Shown one piece after another: positions 25,937-34,220 of a stretch of DNA of 64,000 bases. The notes under the pieces were generated by a model that had not been told where the DNA came from, did not search any database, and was given only the letters and a program-made list of their open reading frames with translations. A program made the translations under genes and the position numbers. Source of the stretch: Ostreiculturibacter nitratireducens. Lineage in GTDB: Bacteria; Pseudomonadota; Alphaproteobacteria; Rhodobacterales; Rhodobacteraceae. How positions within the stretch are numbered: the stretch's first letter is position 1; each line of letters starts with the position of its first letter. The stretch spans positions 62,001 to 126,000 of the forward strand of contig NZ_JAVQHL010000003.1 in assembly GCF_032670585.1 (NCBI RefSeq), read 5' to 3'.

Positions 25937-26545
25937 GTGAAGATCACAAGATCCGAATGGGCGGTCTTCTGGTTCACCGTCGCCTATATCGCCGGCTTCT
26001 CGGTCTGGTTCCTGACGATCGGGAACTACGAATTCATCTGGTACATCGTGACCATGGTCGTGATGATCGCGCTCGTGGGCTTCAACCTCAGGGTCGCGGA
26101 ATTCCCGGTCGGGCTTCTCTGGGCGCTGACGCTCTGGGGGCTCGCGCACATGGCCGGCGGAGGTGTGCCCGTCGGCGACTCGGTGCTTTATGCCAAGGTG
26201 CTCGTGCCGCTGACCGAGAACGGCGAACTGACGATGCTGAAATACGACCAGCTCGTCCATGCCTACGGTTTCGGCGTCACTGCATGGCTTCTGTTCCACA
26301 TCCTGCGCCGCAATCACCCCGGCATGCAGGGTGGATGGTCGATCTACGTCTACCCGGCGATAGGCTCGATGGGACTGGGTTCGGTGAACGAGATCATCGA
26401 ATTCGCCGCTGTCGTCAGCATGTCCGAAACCGGAGTCGGCGGCTATTTCAACACGGCGCTGGACCTCGTGTTCAATGCTGCCGGCGCGATCATCGCGGTG
26501 ATCTGGCTCGCGGCGCGGAACCGCGGCGAAAAGACGGAGTCGTAA
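25937..26545 (+). CDS. DUF2238/VanZ-like membrane protein
   Basis: 202 residues with about six hydrophobic helices. KYDQLVHAYGFGVTAWLLF followed by SVNEIIEFAAVVSMSETG and FNTALDLVFNAAGA is the pattern of the DUF2238 family (Asp/His and Glu residues buried in helices, then Asp-Leu-x-x-N). The function of the family is unknown. A GTG start is used, with GGGAGG seven bases ahead. It follows the gene at 25048 and converges on irr. Confidence 0.75.
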   Translation: MKITRSEWAVFWFTVAYIAGFSVWFLTIGNYEFIWYIVTMVVMIALVGFNLRVAEFPVGLLWALTLWGLAHMAGGGVPVGDSVLYAKVLVPLTENGELTMLKYDQLVHAYGFGVTAWLLFHILRRNHPGMQGGWSIYVYPAIGSMGLGSVNEIIEFAAVVSMSETGVGGYFNTALDLVFNAAGAIIAVIWLAARNRGEKTES

Positions 26546-26554
26546 CGGCCCGGC

Positions 26555-26971
26555 TCAGCGCCGGCGCAGACGGATCACGACATCGACGCGCGCCACCTCG
26601 GCCCCTTCCGGCGCCTTCGGGAGACGGGCGATCTCGAGTTCCTCGGCGGGCGCGTCGCTCAGGCGCGACTCGTCTTCCCAGAAGAAGTGCGGATGATCGT
26701 CGAGCCGCGTGTCGAAATAGGACCGCGTGCCGTCGACGGTGATCTCCTGCATCAGCCCCGCGTCGCAGAAGGCCTTGAGCGTATTGTAGACCGTGGCGAG
26801 CGAAACGCTCTCTCCGGCGCCCCGGGCGGCGGCGAACAGGCTTTCCGCAGTCACGTGCCGATCCTCGCCGTCCCCGACGAGAAGCGAGGCCAGCGCAAGC
26901 CGCTGCCGCGTCGGTCTCAGACCCGCACGTGCGAGCCAAGCCGTTCCGCGATCCTGCGCAATGCTGTCCAT
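26555..26971 (-). CDS. irr: Fur-family regulator, Irr type
   Basis: 138 residues with the Fur-family winged helix (RPTRQRLALASLL, then VSLATVYNTLKAFCDAGLM) and a short dimerisation domain. YFDTRLDDHPHFFWEDESR carries the HPH region that replaces the usual Fur metal site, and the zinc-binding CxxC pairs of true Fur are missing, which suits Irr, a haem-linked iron-response regulator of alphaproteobacteria. It is divergent from fabA. A good promoter lies 30-60 bases upstream. Confidence 0.87.
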   Translation of the reverse strand: MDSIAQDRGTAWLARAGLRPTRQRLALASLLVGDGEDRHVTAESLFAAARGAGESVSLATVYNTLKAFCDAGLMQEITVDGTRSYFDTRLDDHPHFFWEDESRLSDAPAEELEIARLPKAPEGAEVARVDVVIRLRRR

Positions 26972-27000
26972 CGACTGCGTTTCCCTGCTTTCATTCAGAC

Positions 27001-27030
27001 TATATAGAGCCCGCCGCGAAGGATTTTCAA
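27001..27030 (-). promoter_or_regulatory. Probable sigma-70 promoter of irr
   Basis: On the minus strand TTGAAA (-35) and TATATA (-10) are separated by 18 bases. The expected start point is about 23 bases before the irr ATG. Confidence 0.5.
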
Positions 27031-27133
27031 TGGCGATGCTCCGCCCGCCCGCTATTGCGCCCCTGCCGACACGGGTGTTAGAGGGGGGTGAAATCAGGGT
27101 GGTTGCTGGAAAGACCGGAGGGGGCAGGCGCTG

Positions 27134-27643
27134 ATGGCCGATTATCCGACAAGCTTCGACAAGGACGACCTCCTGAAATGCGCTCGGGGGGAGCTTTTTG
27201 GCCCCGGCAACGCGCAGTTGCCGCTGCCGCCGATGCTGATGATGGATCGGATCACCGACATCTCCGCGGACGGCGGCGAACATGGCAAGGGCCATGTCGT
27301 TGCGGAATTCGACATCAACCCGGACCTGTGGTTCTTCGAATGCCATTTCCCGGGCAACCCGATCATGCCTGGCTGCCTCGGCCTTGACGGGCTCTGGCAG
27401 CTGACCGGCTTCAACCTGGGCTGGCGTGGCTGGGAAGGGCGCGGCTACGCGCTCGGCGTCGGAGAGGTGAAGCTGACCGGCATGGTCCGGCCGGACCGCA
27501 AGATGCTTACCTATTACGTCGATTTCACCAAGGCCGTTCAGACCCGCCGCCTGACCATGGGTGTCGCCGACGGCCGGGTGGAAGCGGACGGCGAGGTCAT
27601 CTACCAGGTCAAGGACATGAAGGTCGCGCTCTCCGCGAGCTGA
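27134..27643 (+). CDS. fabA: 3-hydroxyacyl-[ACP] dehydratase/isomerase
   Basis: Dehydrates 3-hydroxydecanoyl-ACP and isomerises trans-2 to cis-3-decenoyl-ACP, the branch point to unsaturated fatty acids. In 169 residues the active site is His71 in CHFPGNPIMPGCLG and Asp85, one position off the E. coli numbering. GGAGGG precedes the ATG. fabB and fabI follow on the same strand at short spacing, forming an unsaturated fatty acid operon. Confidence 0.97.
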   Translation: MADYPTSFDKDDLLKCARGELFGPGNAQLPLPPMLMMDRITDISADGGEHGKGHVVAEFDINPDLWFFECHFPGNPIMPGCLGLDGLWQLTGFNLGWRGWEGRGYALGVGEVKLTGMVRPDRKMLTYYVDFTKAVQTRRLTMGVADGRVEADGEVIYQVKDMKVALSAS

Positions 27644-27664
27644 CCCAAGGAAAGGAGTGCGCCC

Positions 27665-28894
27665 ATGCGCCGCGTCGTGATCACCGGTCTCGGCATCGTA
27701 TCGCCGATCGGCAACAATGCCGCCGAGGTCGAGGCCTCGCTCCGTGCCGGCCGTTCCGGCATCGTCTTCGCCGAGGACTACGCCGAGCACGGTTTCCGCA
27801 GCCGCGTTCACGGCGAGCCGAAGATCGTGCTCGAGGACCATATCGACAAGCGCGACCTGCGCTTCATGGGCGACGGCGCTGCCTACAACTTCATCGCGAT
27901 GAGGCAGGCGATCGAGGATTCCGGACTGGAACAGTCCGATATCTCCAACCCGCGCACCGGCATCATCGTCGGCTCCGGCGGGCCGTCGACGAAGTCCTTC
28001 TTCAAGGCCCACAACATCGTGCGGGAAACCGGTTCGCCCAAGCGGATCGGCCCCTTCGGCGTGACCAAGGGCATGTCGTCCACGAACTCCGCCTGCCTTG
28101 CCACGCCGTTCAAGATCAAGGGCGTGAACTACTCCATCACCTCGGCCTGCTCGACCTCGGCCCACTGCATCGGCAACGCGGCCGAACTCATCCAGTTCGG
28201 CAAGCAGGACATCGTCTTCGCCGGCGGCGGCGAGGAACTCGACTGGACGCTCTCGTGCCTCTTCGACGCGATGGGCGCGATGTCCTCGAAATACAATGAC
28301 ACGCCGGAAACCGCCTCCCGGCCCTTCGACGCCACCCGCGATGGCTTCGTGATCGCAGGCGGGGGCGGCACCCTCGTCCTCGAGGAGCTTGAACATGCCA
28401 AGGCGCGCGGCGCGAAGATCTACGCCGAACTGACCGGCTACGGAGCCACATCGGATGGCCACGACATGGTTGCGCCCTCGGGTGAAGGCGGCGAACGCTC
28501 CATGCGGCTCGCGCTTTCGACGCTGCCGCAGGGACGCAAGATCGACTACATCAACGCGCACGGCACCTCCACGCCCGCAGGCGACGTGACCGAGGTCGAG
28601 GCGGTCCGCCGCGTCTTCGGCAAGGGCTCGGTGCCGCCGATCGCTTCCACCAAGTCCCTGACCGGCCACTCGCTCGGCGCGACCGGCGTGCATGAGGCGA
28701 TCTATTCGCTTCTGATGATGCAGGGCGGCTTCATCGCGGCTTCCGCGAACGTGACCCAGCTCGACCCGGCGATCGACGCGTCCGAGATCGCGACCGAGTA
28801 TCGCGACGGGCTCGATCTCGACAGCGTCCTGTCGAACAGCTTCGGCTTCGGCGGGACGAACGCGACTCTCGTCTTCAGCAAATTTCAGGGATGA
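27665..28894 (+). CDS. fabB: 3-oxoacyl-[ACP] synthase I
   Basis: Condensing enzyme that extends cis-3-decenoyl-ACP. 409 residues. The catalytic triad is Cys162 in SACSTSAHC, His299 in NAHGTSTPAGD and His335 in SLTGHSLGATG. Its place after fabA separates it from the FabF type. AAGGAG lies nine bases before the ATG. fabI follows six bases after it. Confidence 0.96.
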   Translation: MRRVVITGLGIVSPIGNNAAEVEASLRAGRSGIVFAEDYAEHGFRSRVHGEPKIVLEDHIDKRDLRFMGDGAAYNFIAMRQAIEDSGLEQSDISNPRTGIIVGSGGPSTKSFFKAHNIVRETGSPKRIGPFGVTKGMSSTNSACLATPFKIKGVNYSITSACSTSAHCIGNAAELIQFGKQDIVFAGGGEELDWTLSCLFDAMGAMSSKYNDTPETASRPFDATRDGFVIAGGGGTLVLEELEHAKARGAKIYAELTGYGATSDGHDMVAPSGEGGERSMRLALSTLPQGRKIDYINAHGTSTPAGDVTEVEAVRRVFGKGSVPPIASTKSLTGHSLGATGVHEAIYSLLMMQGGFIAASANVTQLDPAIDASEIATEYRDGLDLDSVLSNSFGFGGTNATLVFSKFQG

Positions 28895-28900
28895 ACTGAC

Positions 28901-29689
28901 ATGGCCGACCTGATGAAGGGCAAACGCGGGCTCATCATGGGCGTCGCGAACGATCGCTCCATCGCATGGGGCATCGCCCAGGCCCTCGCGGCCGAAGGCG
29001 CGGAACTTGCCTTCTCCTACCAGGGTGAAGCCTTCGGCAAACGGGTGGAACCGCTTGCCGCCTCGCTCGGGTCATCCCTCCTCGTCGACGTCGACGTGAT
29101 GAACGACGACTCTCTCGACGCCGCCTTCGCGCGGATCGAAGAGGAATGGGGAACGATGGACTTCCTCGTCCACGCCATCGCCTATTCCGACAAGAACGAG
29201 TTGACGGGCCGGTTCATCAACACGACCCGCGAGAATTTCAAGAACTCGCTCTGCATCTCCTGCTTCTCGTTCATCGACGTGGCGCGCCGCGCCGCGAAGA
29301 TCATGCCGAACGGCGGATCGCTCATCACGCTGACCTACCAGGGCTCGAACCGCGTGACGCCGTTCTACAACGTGATGGGCGTCGCCAAGGCCGCGCTTGA
29401 AAGCTCGGTGCGCTACCTCGCCAACGATCTTGGCCCGGATGGCATCCGCGTGAACGCGATCTCTCCCGGCCCGATGAAGACGCTCGCGGGGGCCGCGATC
29501 GGTGGGGCGCGCAAGACCTTCCGCCACACGGAGGCGAACGCACCCCTTCGCCAGAACGCCACGCTCGAGGCGATCGGCGGCACGGCGGTCTACCTTGCCT
29601 CGGACTATGGCTCCTGCACCACGGGGGAGATCGTGATCGTCGACTGCGGCTTCCACGTTCTCGGGATGCCGCAGTCGGAGAACCTCTGA
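28901..29689 (+). CDS. fabI: Enoyl-[ACP] reductase [NADH]
   Basis: Final reduction of each fatty-acid elongation cycle. A short-chain dehydrogenase of 262 residues: GVANDRSIAWGIAQALA is the FabI-type nucleotide-binding motif, and Tyr156 and Lys163 (YNVMGVAKA) form the active site. SPGPMKTLAGAAIGG is also diagnostic. It ends the fabA-fabB-fabI operon and converges on the FKBP gene. Confidence 0.96.
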   Translation: MADLMKGKRGLIMGVANDRSIAWGIAQALAAEGAELAFSYQGEAFGKRVEPLAASLGSSLLVDVDVMNDDSLDAAFARIEEEWGTMDFLVHAIAYSDKNELTGRFINTTRENFKNSLCISCFSFIDVARRAAKIMPNGGSLITLTYQGSNRVTPFYNVMGVAKAALESSVRYLANDLGPDGIRVNAISPGPMKTLAGAAIGGARKTFRHTEANAPLRQNATLEAIGGTAVYLASDYGSCTTGEIVIVDCGFHVLGMPQSENL

Positions 29690-29723
29690 GCCGTCGTCGA
29701 AGGCGGCTCCCTGGCGGGGCCGT

Positions 29724-30152
29724 CTAGACGATCTCGACGACTTCGAAGGCGAAGGTCAGGTCAAGCCCGGCCAGCGGGTGGTTGGCGTCCAGAACGACGA
29801 CCTCGTCTGTCAGGTCCACGACCGTCACGGGGATCCTCCGCCCGTCACCCGTCCCAAGCTCCAGCCGCATTCCGACTTCCAGAGGGATGTCCTGGGGGAC
29901 ATTCGAACGCGGGAAATCCTGACGGGCATTGGGATCGCGCGGCCCGTAGGCATTGGCCGCCTCGATCGTCACGGTCCGGGACTCGCCCACGCTCATGCCC
30001 GGAAGGGCGGCGTCCAGCCCGCGGATGATCTGGCCCGACCCGACGGTGAATTCCAGCGGATCGCGGCCTTCGGAAGAATCAAATACGGTCCCGTCCGCGA
30101 GAGTGCCGGTGTAATGAATGCGGACGGTGTCGCCCGACTTGACTTCGGTCAT
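29724..30152 (-). CDS. FKBP-type peptidyl-prolyl isomerase, SlyD-like
   Basis: 142 residues. The FKBP core is split by an insert-in-flap domain: VRIHYTGTLADGTVFDSSEG, then GQIIRGLDAALPGMSVGE, an inserted segment at about 70-125, and VVLDANHPLAGLDLTFAFEV, the usual SlyD ending. The His-rich metal-binding tail of E. coli SlyD is missing. The ATG at 30152 is chosen inside a longer frame. Probably a cytoplasmic folding helper; it is on its own strand, converging with fabI. Confidence 0.9.
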   Translation of the reverse strand: MTEVKSGDTVRIHYTGTLADGTVFDSSEGRDPLEFTVGSGQIIRGLDAALPGMSVGESRTVTIEAANAYGPRDPNARQDFPRSNVPQDIPLEVGMRLELGTGDGRRIPVTVVDLTDEVVVLDANHPLAGLDLTFAFEVVEIV

Positions 30153-30481
30153 CGCTGCCTGCTTTCGGTTTTCGGGGTGAATTGCGAAGGTGCGCCGTGC
30201 CCGGCGCGGGTACTTCGATACGATGCCCCAGCCTGCCCGCCCGCCCCCCCGATGTAAACCCCTGCCCCGAAGGCCCCTGCCCCGCTCCGGGACAGGCGTC
30301 ATCCGTCAAGGCCGTCAAATCGCGCCAGCCGCGCCGGACATTCTGGCCCGATCGGGTCAGAGCCTCAGATACCGCCTCGCGGGCCCCGCCCCCGACAGCC
30401 GTCGCCACAGGGCGACCAGTGCGCATCCGCCCTTGCCCCGGAGTTCTCCGCACGCCAGTCTTGGCGCGAAAGGAGACCCCC
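30153..30481. other. Gene-free stretch between FKBP and HAD genes
   Basis: 329 bases between divergent genes. Several frames stay open, but none shows a ribosome site, recognisable domain or coding-like composition. It should carry promoters for both neighbours; none could be picked with confidence. Confidence 0.5.
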
Positions 30482-31165
30482 ATGCCGATCAAGGTCTGCG
30501 TCTTCGACGCATACGGCACGCTGTTCGACGTTGCCGCCGCCGCCCGCATCGCCGCCGCCGAGCCCGGACACGAAGCCCTCGCTGCAATCTGGCCGAGGCT
30601 GGCCGAGGACTGGCGTACGAAGCAGCTGCAATACACCTGGCTCCGCGCAGTCATGGGCGAACACGCCGACTTCTGGCAGGTCACGCAGGACGGGCTCGAC
30701 TGGGCGATGGAAGCACAGGGGCTTTCCGATCCGGATGTCCGCGCGCGCCTCCTCGCGCTTTACAGGGAACTCGCGGCCTACCCGGAGGTCCCCGACATGC
30801 TCGCCCATCTGAAATCCGACGGCTTCGCCACCGCCATCCTGTCGAACGGCTCTCCGGACATGCTGGACGCCGCCGTCGCCTCCGCCGGCATCGGCGGAAA
30901 TCTGGACGCCGTTCTTTCAGTCGAAAGCGTGGGCGTCTTCAAGCCGCATCCTTCGGTCTACTGCCTCGTCACGGATCATTTCGGTTGCGAGCGGGCCGAG
31001 GTTCTCTTCGTGTCGTCGAACGGCTGGGACGCCGCCGCCGCCGCCGCCTATGGCTTCACGACAGTCTGGGCGAACCGCAAGGGCGAACCGGTGGACCGCC
31101 TGACCGCCGAGCCCGACTACATGGTCTCCGACCTCACGACCGTCCCGGAACTGGCCAAAAGATGA
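30482..31165 (+). CDS. HAD-family hydrolase, L-2-haloacid dehalogenase type
   Basis: 227 residues. The nucleophile is Asp9 in VFDAYGTLFD; WRTKQLQYTWLR carries the arginine of type II dehalogenases; SNGSPDM, FKPHPSVY and VSSNGWDAAAAAAYGF complete the set. The match is specific for haloacid dehalogenase type II, which inverts and hydrolyses 2-haloacids, but physiological substrates may differ. AAAGGAGA precedes the ATG. Its stop overlaps the next gene (ATGA), so the downstream hydrolase is coupled. Confidence 0.88.
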   Translation: MPIKVCVFDAYGTLFDVAAAARIAAAEPGHEALAAIWPRLAEDWRTKQLQYTWLRAVMGEHADFWQVTQDGLDWAMEAQGLSDPDVRARLLALYRELAAYPEVPDMLAHLKSDGFATAILSNGSPDMLDAAVASAGIGGNLDAVLSVESVGVFKPHPSVYCLVTDHFGCERAEVLFVSSNGWDAAAAAAYGFTTVWANRKGEPVDRLTAEPDYMVSDLTTVPELAKR

Positions 31166-31998
31166 CCGGACTGTTCTTCACCGCCCCCGATGGCGCCCGC
31201 CTCGCCTACCGTGACGACACGATCGGCGAAGACGGGCCGGTCATCCTCTGCCTCGCCGGCCTGACCCGGACCGGGCGCGATTTCGACTACCTGATGCCGC
31301 ATCTGCCGCCCGCGCGCGTCATCCGCCCTGACTACCGCGGCCGCGGTGGCTCGGCCTGGACCGGGGCCGAGACCTACACCCTGCCGCAGGAGGGCAAGGA
31401 CGCTCTCGACCTCCTCGACCATCTCGGGATCGAGCGCGCGGCGATCCTCGGCACTTCGCGCGGCGGGCTCATCGGGATGCTTCTCGCCGCCACCGCGAAG
31501 CACCGCCTGACCGGCCTCTGCCTGAACGACGTCGGCCCCGAGATCGCGCGCCCAGGCCTCGACCGCATTTCGGACTACGTTGGCCGAAACCCCGCGGCCC
31601 GGACCCACGCCGCGCTGGCCGAAAGGCTGCCGGCCAACATGCCGGGCTTCGCCGGCGTTCCCGCGTCGCGCTGGCTCGAAGAGGCCGAACGTCACTACGT
31701 GGAAACGCCCGACGGCCTGCGGATCAACTACGATCCGGAACTGCGCCGGGCCTTCCTCGCCGCGTTCGAGGGGCCACCGGCCGATCTCTGGCCGCTATTC
31801 GACGCGACGGAGGGCCTTCCCCTCGCCCTCGTCCGCGGCGCGAACTCCGACCTCCTGTCGCCGGAAACGGTGGCCGAGATGCGTCGCCGCCGGCCAGACA
31901 TGATCTGCGCCGACGTGCCGGACCGCGCCCATATCCCCTTCCTCGACGAGCCCGAAAGCCTCGCCGCAATCCGCGCCTGGATGGAGCGTCTGCCGTGA
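31162..31998 (+). CDS. Alpha/beta hydrolase
   Basis: 278 residues with the alpha/beta hydrolase layout: oxyanion region CLAGLTRTGRDF, DYRGRGGS, nucleophile Ser99 in GTSRGG, and a late Asp/His pair (VRGANSDLL and DRAHIPF). Substrate unknown. It overlaps the HAD gene by four bases and the dehydratase-like gene by four, which suggests the three work in one pathway. Confidence 0.83.
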   Translation: MTGLFFTAPDGARLAYRDDTIGEDGPVILCLAGLTRTGRDFDYLMPHLPPARVIRPDYRGRGGSAWTGAETYTLPQEGKDALDLLDHLGIERAAILGTSRGGLIGMLLAATAKHRLTGLCLNDVGPEIARPGLDRISDYVGRNPAARTHAALAERLPANMPGFAGVPASRWLEEAERHYVETPDGLRINYDPELRRAFLAAFEGPPADLWPLFDATEGLPLALVRGANSDLLSPETVAEMRRRRPDMICADVPDRAHIPFLDEPESLAAIRAWMERLP

Positions 31999-32978
31999 CC
32001 GAAGCGAACATCGCCCTGATCGAAGCGGCGGCCGACCGCCTGCGCGGACACGCGCGCGTGACACCGCTCCTCTCTTCGCCGTTCCTGGATGAAATTGCCG
32101 GCCGCCGCGTGCTCGTGAAGGCCGAATGCCTCCAGCACACCGGGTCCTTCAAGTTCCGCGGCGGCTGGTCCGCCGTCTCGGCGTTGCCGGAGGAGGTCCG
32201 CGGCAAGGGCGTCGTCGCCGTCTCCACCGGGAACCACGCGCAGGGCGTGGCCTATGCGGCGCAGCTCCACGGTGTACCGTCGGTGATCGTCATGCCGGCC
32301 GACGCGCCGAAACTGAAGATCGAGAACACCCGCGCCCTCGGCGCCGAGGTCATTCTGTATGACCGCGAGACCGAGAACCGCGACGAGATCGGCGCGAAGC
32401 TCTCGCGGGAACGCGACCTGACCCTCATCAAGCCCTATGACGACCCGCAGGTCATCGCAGGTCAGGGCACGATCGGCCTTGAACTGGCCCAACAGCTTGC
32501 CGACGAGGACATCGCGAAGGCCGATGTCCTGATACCCTGCGGCGGCGGCGGCCTTTCGTCCGGCATCGGGCTCGCTCTGGAGGCGTGGGCCCCCGGCCTC
32601 CGCATCCGCCCGGTCGAGCCTGCGGACTTCGACGACGTGAAGCGTTCCCTCGCCTCCGGCCGGATCGAGAAGAACCCCAAGGCGACCGGTTCGCTCTGCG
32701 ACGCGATCCTGACGCCCTCGCCCGGCAGCATCACCTTTCCGATCCTTTCCCGCATCGCGGGCCCCGGCCTGTCCGTCACCGACGACGAGGCGCTGCGCGG
32801 CATGGCGCTGGCCTTCAGCCGCCTCAAGATCGTGCTGGAGCCGGCGGGTGCGGTCGCGCTCGCCTCTGCCCTTCTCCACCCAAACGAGTCCGAAGGCGAC
32901 GCCGTGATCGTCGTGGCATCGGGCGGAAACGTGGACGCCCCGGTCTTCCGCGAAGCGCTCGACCGCTTCGCCGACTGA
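31995..32978 (+). CDS. PLP-dependent threonine/serine dehydratase family enzyme
   Basis: 327 residues of the fold type II PLP family. The PLP lysine is Lys53 in TGSFKFRGG; STGNHAQGVAYAA and the glycine loop PCGGGGLSSG follow; ASGGNVD is near the end. It lacks the C-terminal regulatory domain of IlvA, so it is a catabolic-type threonine dehydratase, serine racemase or hydroxyaspartate ammonia-lyase; which one cannot be told. The GTG at 31995 overlaps the hydrolase stop, with GGAG nine bases ahead. Confidence 0.85.
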   Translation: MTEANIALIEAAADRLRGHARVTPLLSSPFLDEIAGRRVLVKAECLQHTGSFKFRGGWSAVSALPEEVRGKGVVAVSTGNHAQGVAYAAQLHGVPSVIVMPADAPKLKIENTRALGAEVILYDRETENRDEIGAKLSRERDLTLIKPYDDPQVIAGQGTIGLELAQQLADEDIAKADVLIPCGGGGLSSGIGLALEAWAPGLRIRPVEPADFDDVKRSLASGRIEKNPKATGSLCDAILTPSPGSITFPILSRIAGPGLSVTDDEALRGMALAFSRLKIVLEPAGAVALASALLHPNESEGDAVIVVASGGNVDAPVFREALDRFAD

Positions 32979-33041
32979 GGCGGCGGTTTTGATTGACACA
33001 GCCAACCATCCTCGGCACGCTCGATCGAGGGAGGAAACGCG

Positions 33042-34211
33042 GTGCGCACTCAGGTAGCCATCATAGGGGGCGGCCCTTCGGGGCTGTTGCTGTCACAGCT
33101 TCTGCACAGGAAGGGAATCGACAGCGTCGTCCTCGAACGTCAGACGCGCGATTACGTGCTGTCCCGCATCCGCGCGGGCGTGCTCGAATGGGGCATGGTG
33201 GAACTGCTCCGCGAGGCGGGCGTCGGACAGCGCATGGACGCCGAGGGCATCATCCACGAAGGCACTCTGCTGGCCGCGCAGAACCGCACGATCCGCATCA
33301 ACTTCCGCAAGCTCACCGGCAAGGCGGTGATGATCTACGGCCAGACGGAAATCACGCACGACCTTTACGACGCCCGCGATGCCATGGGCGGCGTGGTGAT
33401 TCACGAGGCCGAGGGCGTGACCCCGCACGGCCTCGACTCCGACGCACCCCATGTCACCTACGTCAAGGACGGCACGGAACACCGCATCGACTGCGACTTC
33501 GTCGCGGGCTGCGACGGCTTTCACGGCGTCTCCCGCAAGTCGATCCCGTCCTCGGTCCTGAAGGAGTTCGAGCGCGTCTATCCCTTCGGCTGGCTCGGCG
33601 TCCTGTCCGAAACCCCGCCCGCGGACGACGAACTGATATACGCCATCCACGAACGGGGCTTCGCGCTCTGTTCGATGCGCCGGGCCGACCTGTCGCGCCA
33701 CTACGTCCAGGTTCCCCTCACCGACCGGGTCGAGGACTGGTCCGACGACGCCTTCTGGGCGGAACTGAAGCGCCGCATCCCCGAACATGCCGCCCAGCGT
33801 CTTGTCACGGGCCCCTCGATCGAGAAATCCATAGCGCCCCTGCGATCCTTCGTGGCCGAGCCGATGCGTTGGGGCCGCCTGTTCCTCGTCGGCGACGCCG
33901 CCCACATCGTGCCGCCAACCGGCGCCAAGGGCCTGAACCTCGCCGCCTCGGACGTTCACTACCTCTACAACGGCCTTCTCGCGCACTATCAGGACGGCAC
34001 GCCCGAGGGGCTCGACGACTATTCCCGCAAGGCGCTCCTGAGGGTCTGGAAAGCCGAGCGGTTTTCCTGGTCGATGACCAACATGATGCACCGCTTTCCC
34101 GATCAGGGCGATTTCGGCCAGCGGATGCAGGAGAGCGAGCTCGACTACCTCGAACATTCCACCGCCGCGCAGACCGCGCTGGCGGAGAACTACGTCGGCC
34201 TGCCCTACTAA
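33042..34211 (+). CDS. pobA: 4-hydroxybenzoate 3-monooxygenase
   Basis: FAD enzyme that hydroxylates 4-hydroxybenzoate to protocatechuate with NADPH and oxygen. 389 residues: GGGPSGLLLSQLL for FAD, the CDGFHGVSR motif, and GDAAHIVPPTGAKGLNLA. A GTG start follows GGGAGG. It opens the pca operon. A TTGACA box at 32993-32998 could be the -35 of its promoter, but the matching -10 is weak. No pobR-like regulator is adjacent. Confidence 0.96.
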   Translation: MRTQVAIIGGGPSGLLLSQLLHRKGIDSVVLERQTRDYVLSRIRAGVLEWGMVELLREAGVGQRMDAEGIIHEGTLLAAQNRTIRINFRKLTGKAVMIYGQTEITHDLYDARDAMGGVVIHEAEGVTPHGLDSDAPHVTYVKDGTEHRIDCDFVAGCDGFHGVSRKSIPSSVLKEFERVYPFGWLGVLSETPPADDELIYAIHERGFALCSMRRADLSRHYVQVPLTDRVEDWSDDAFWAELKRRIPEHAAQRLVTGPSIEKSIAPLRSFVAEPMRWGRLFLVGDAAHIVPPTGAKGLNLAASDVHYLYNGLLAHYQDGTPEGLDDYSRKALLRVWKAERFSWSMTNMMHRFPDQGDFGQRMQESELDYLEHSTAAQTALAENYVGLPY

Positions 34212-34220
34212 GGCGAAAGA

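Noticed and set aside
26972..28693. Upstream extension of the irr frame into fabB
   Set aside because: The part beyond 26971 is antisense to fabA and fabB; only the Fur-like end is real.
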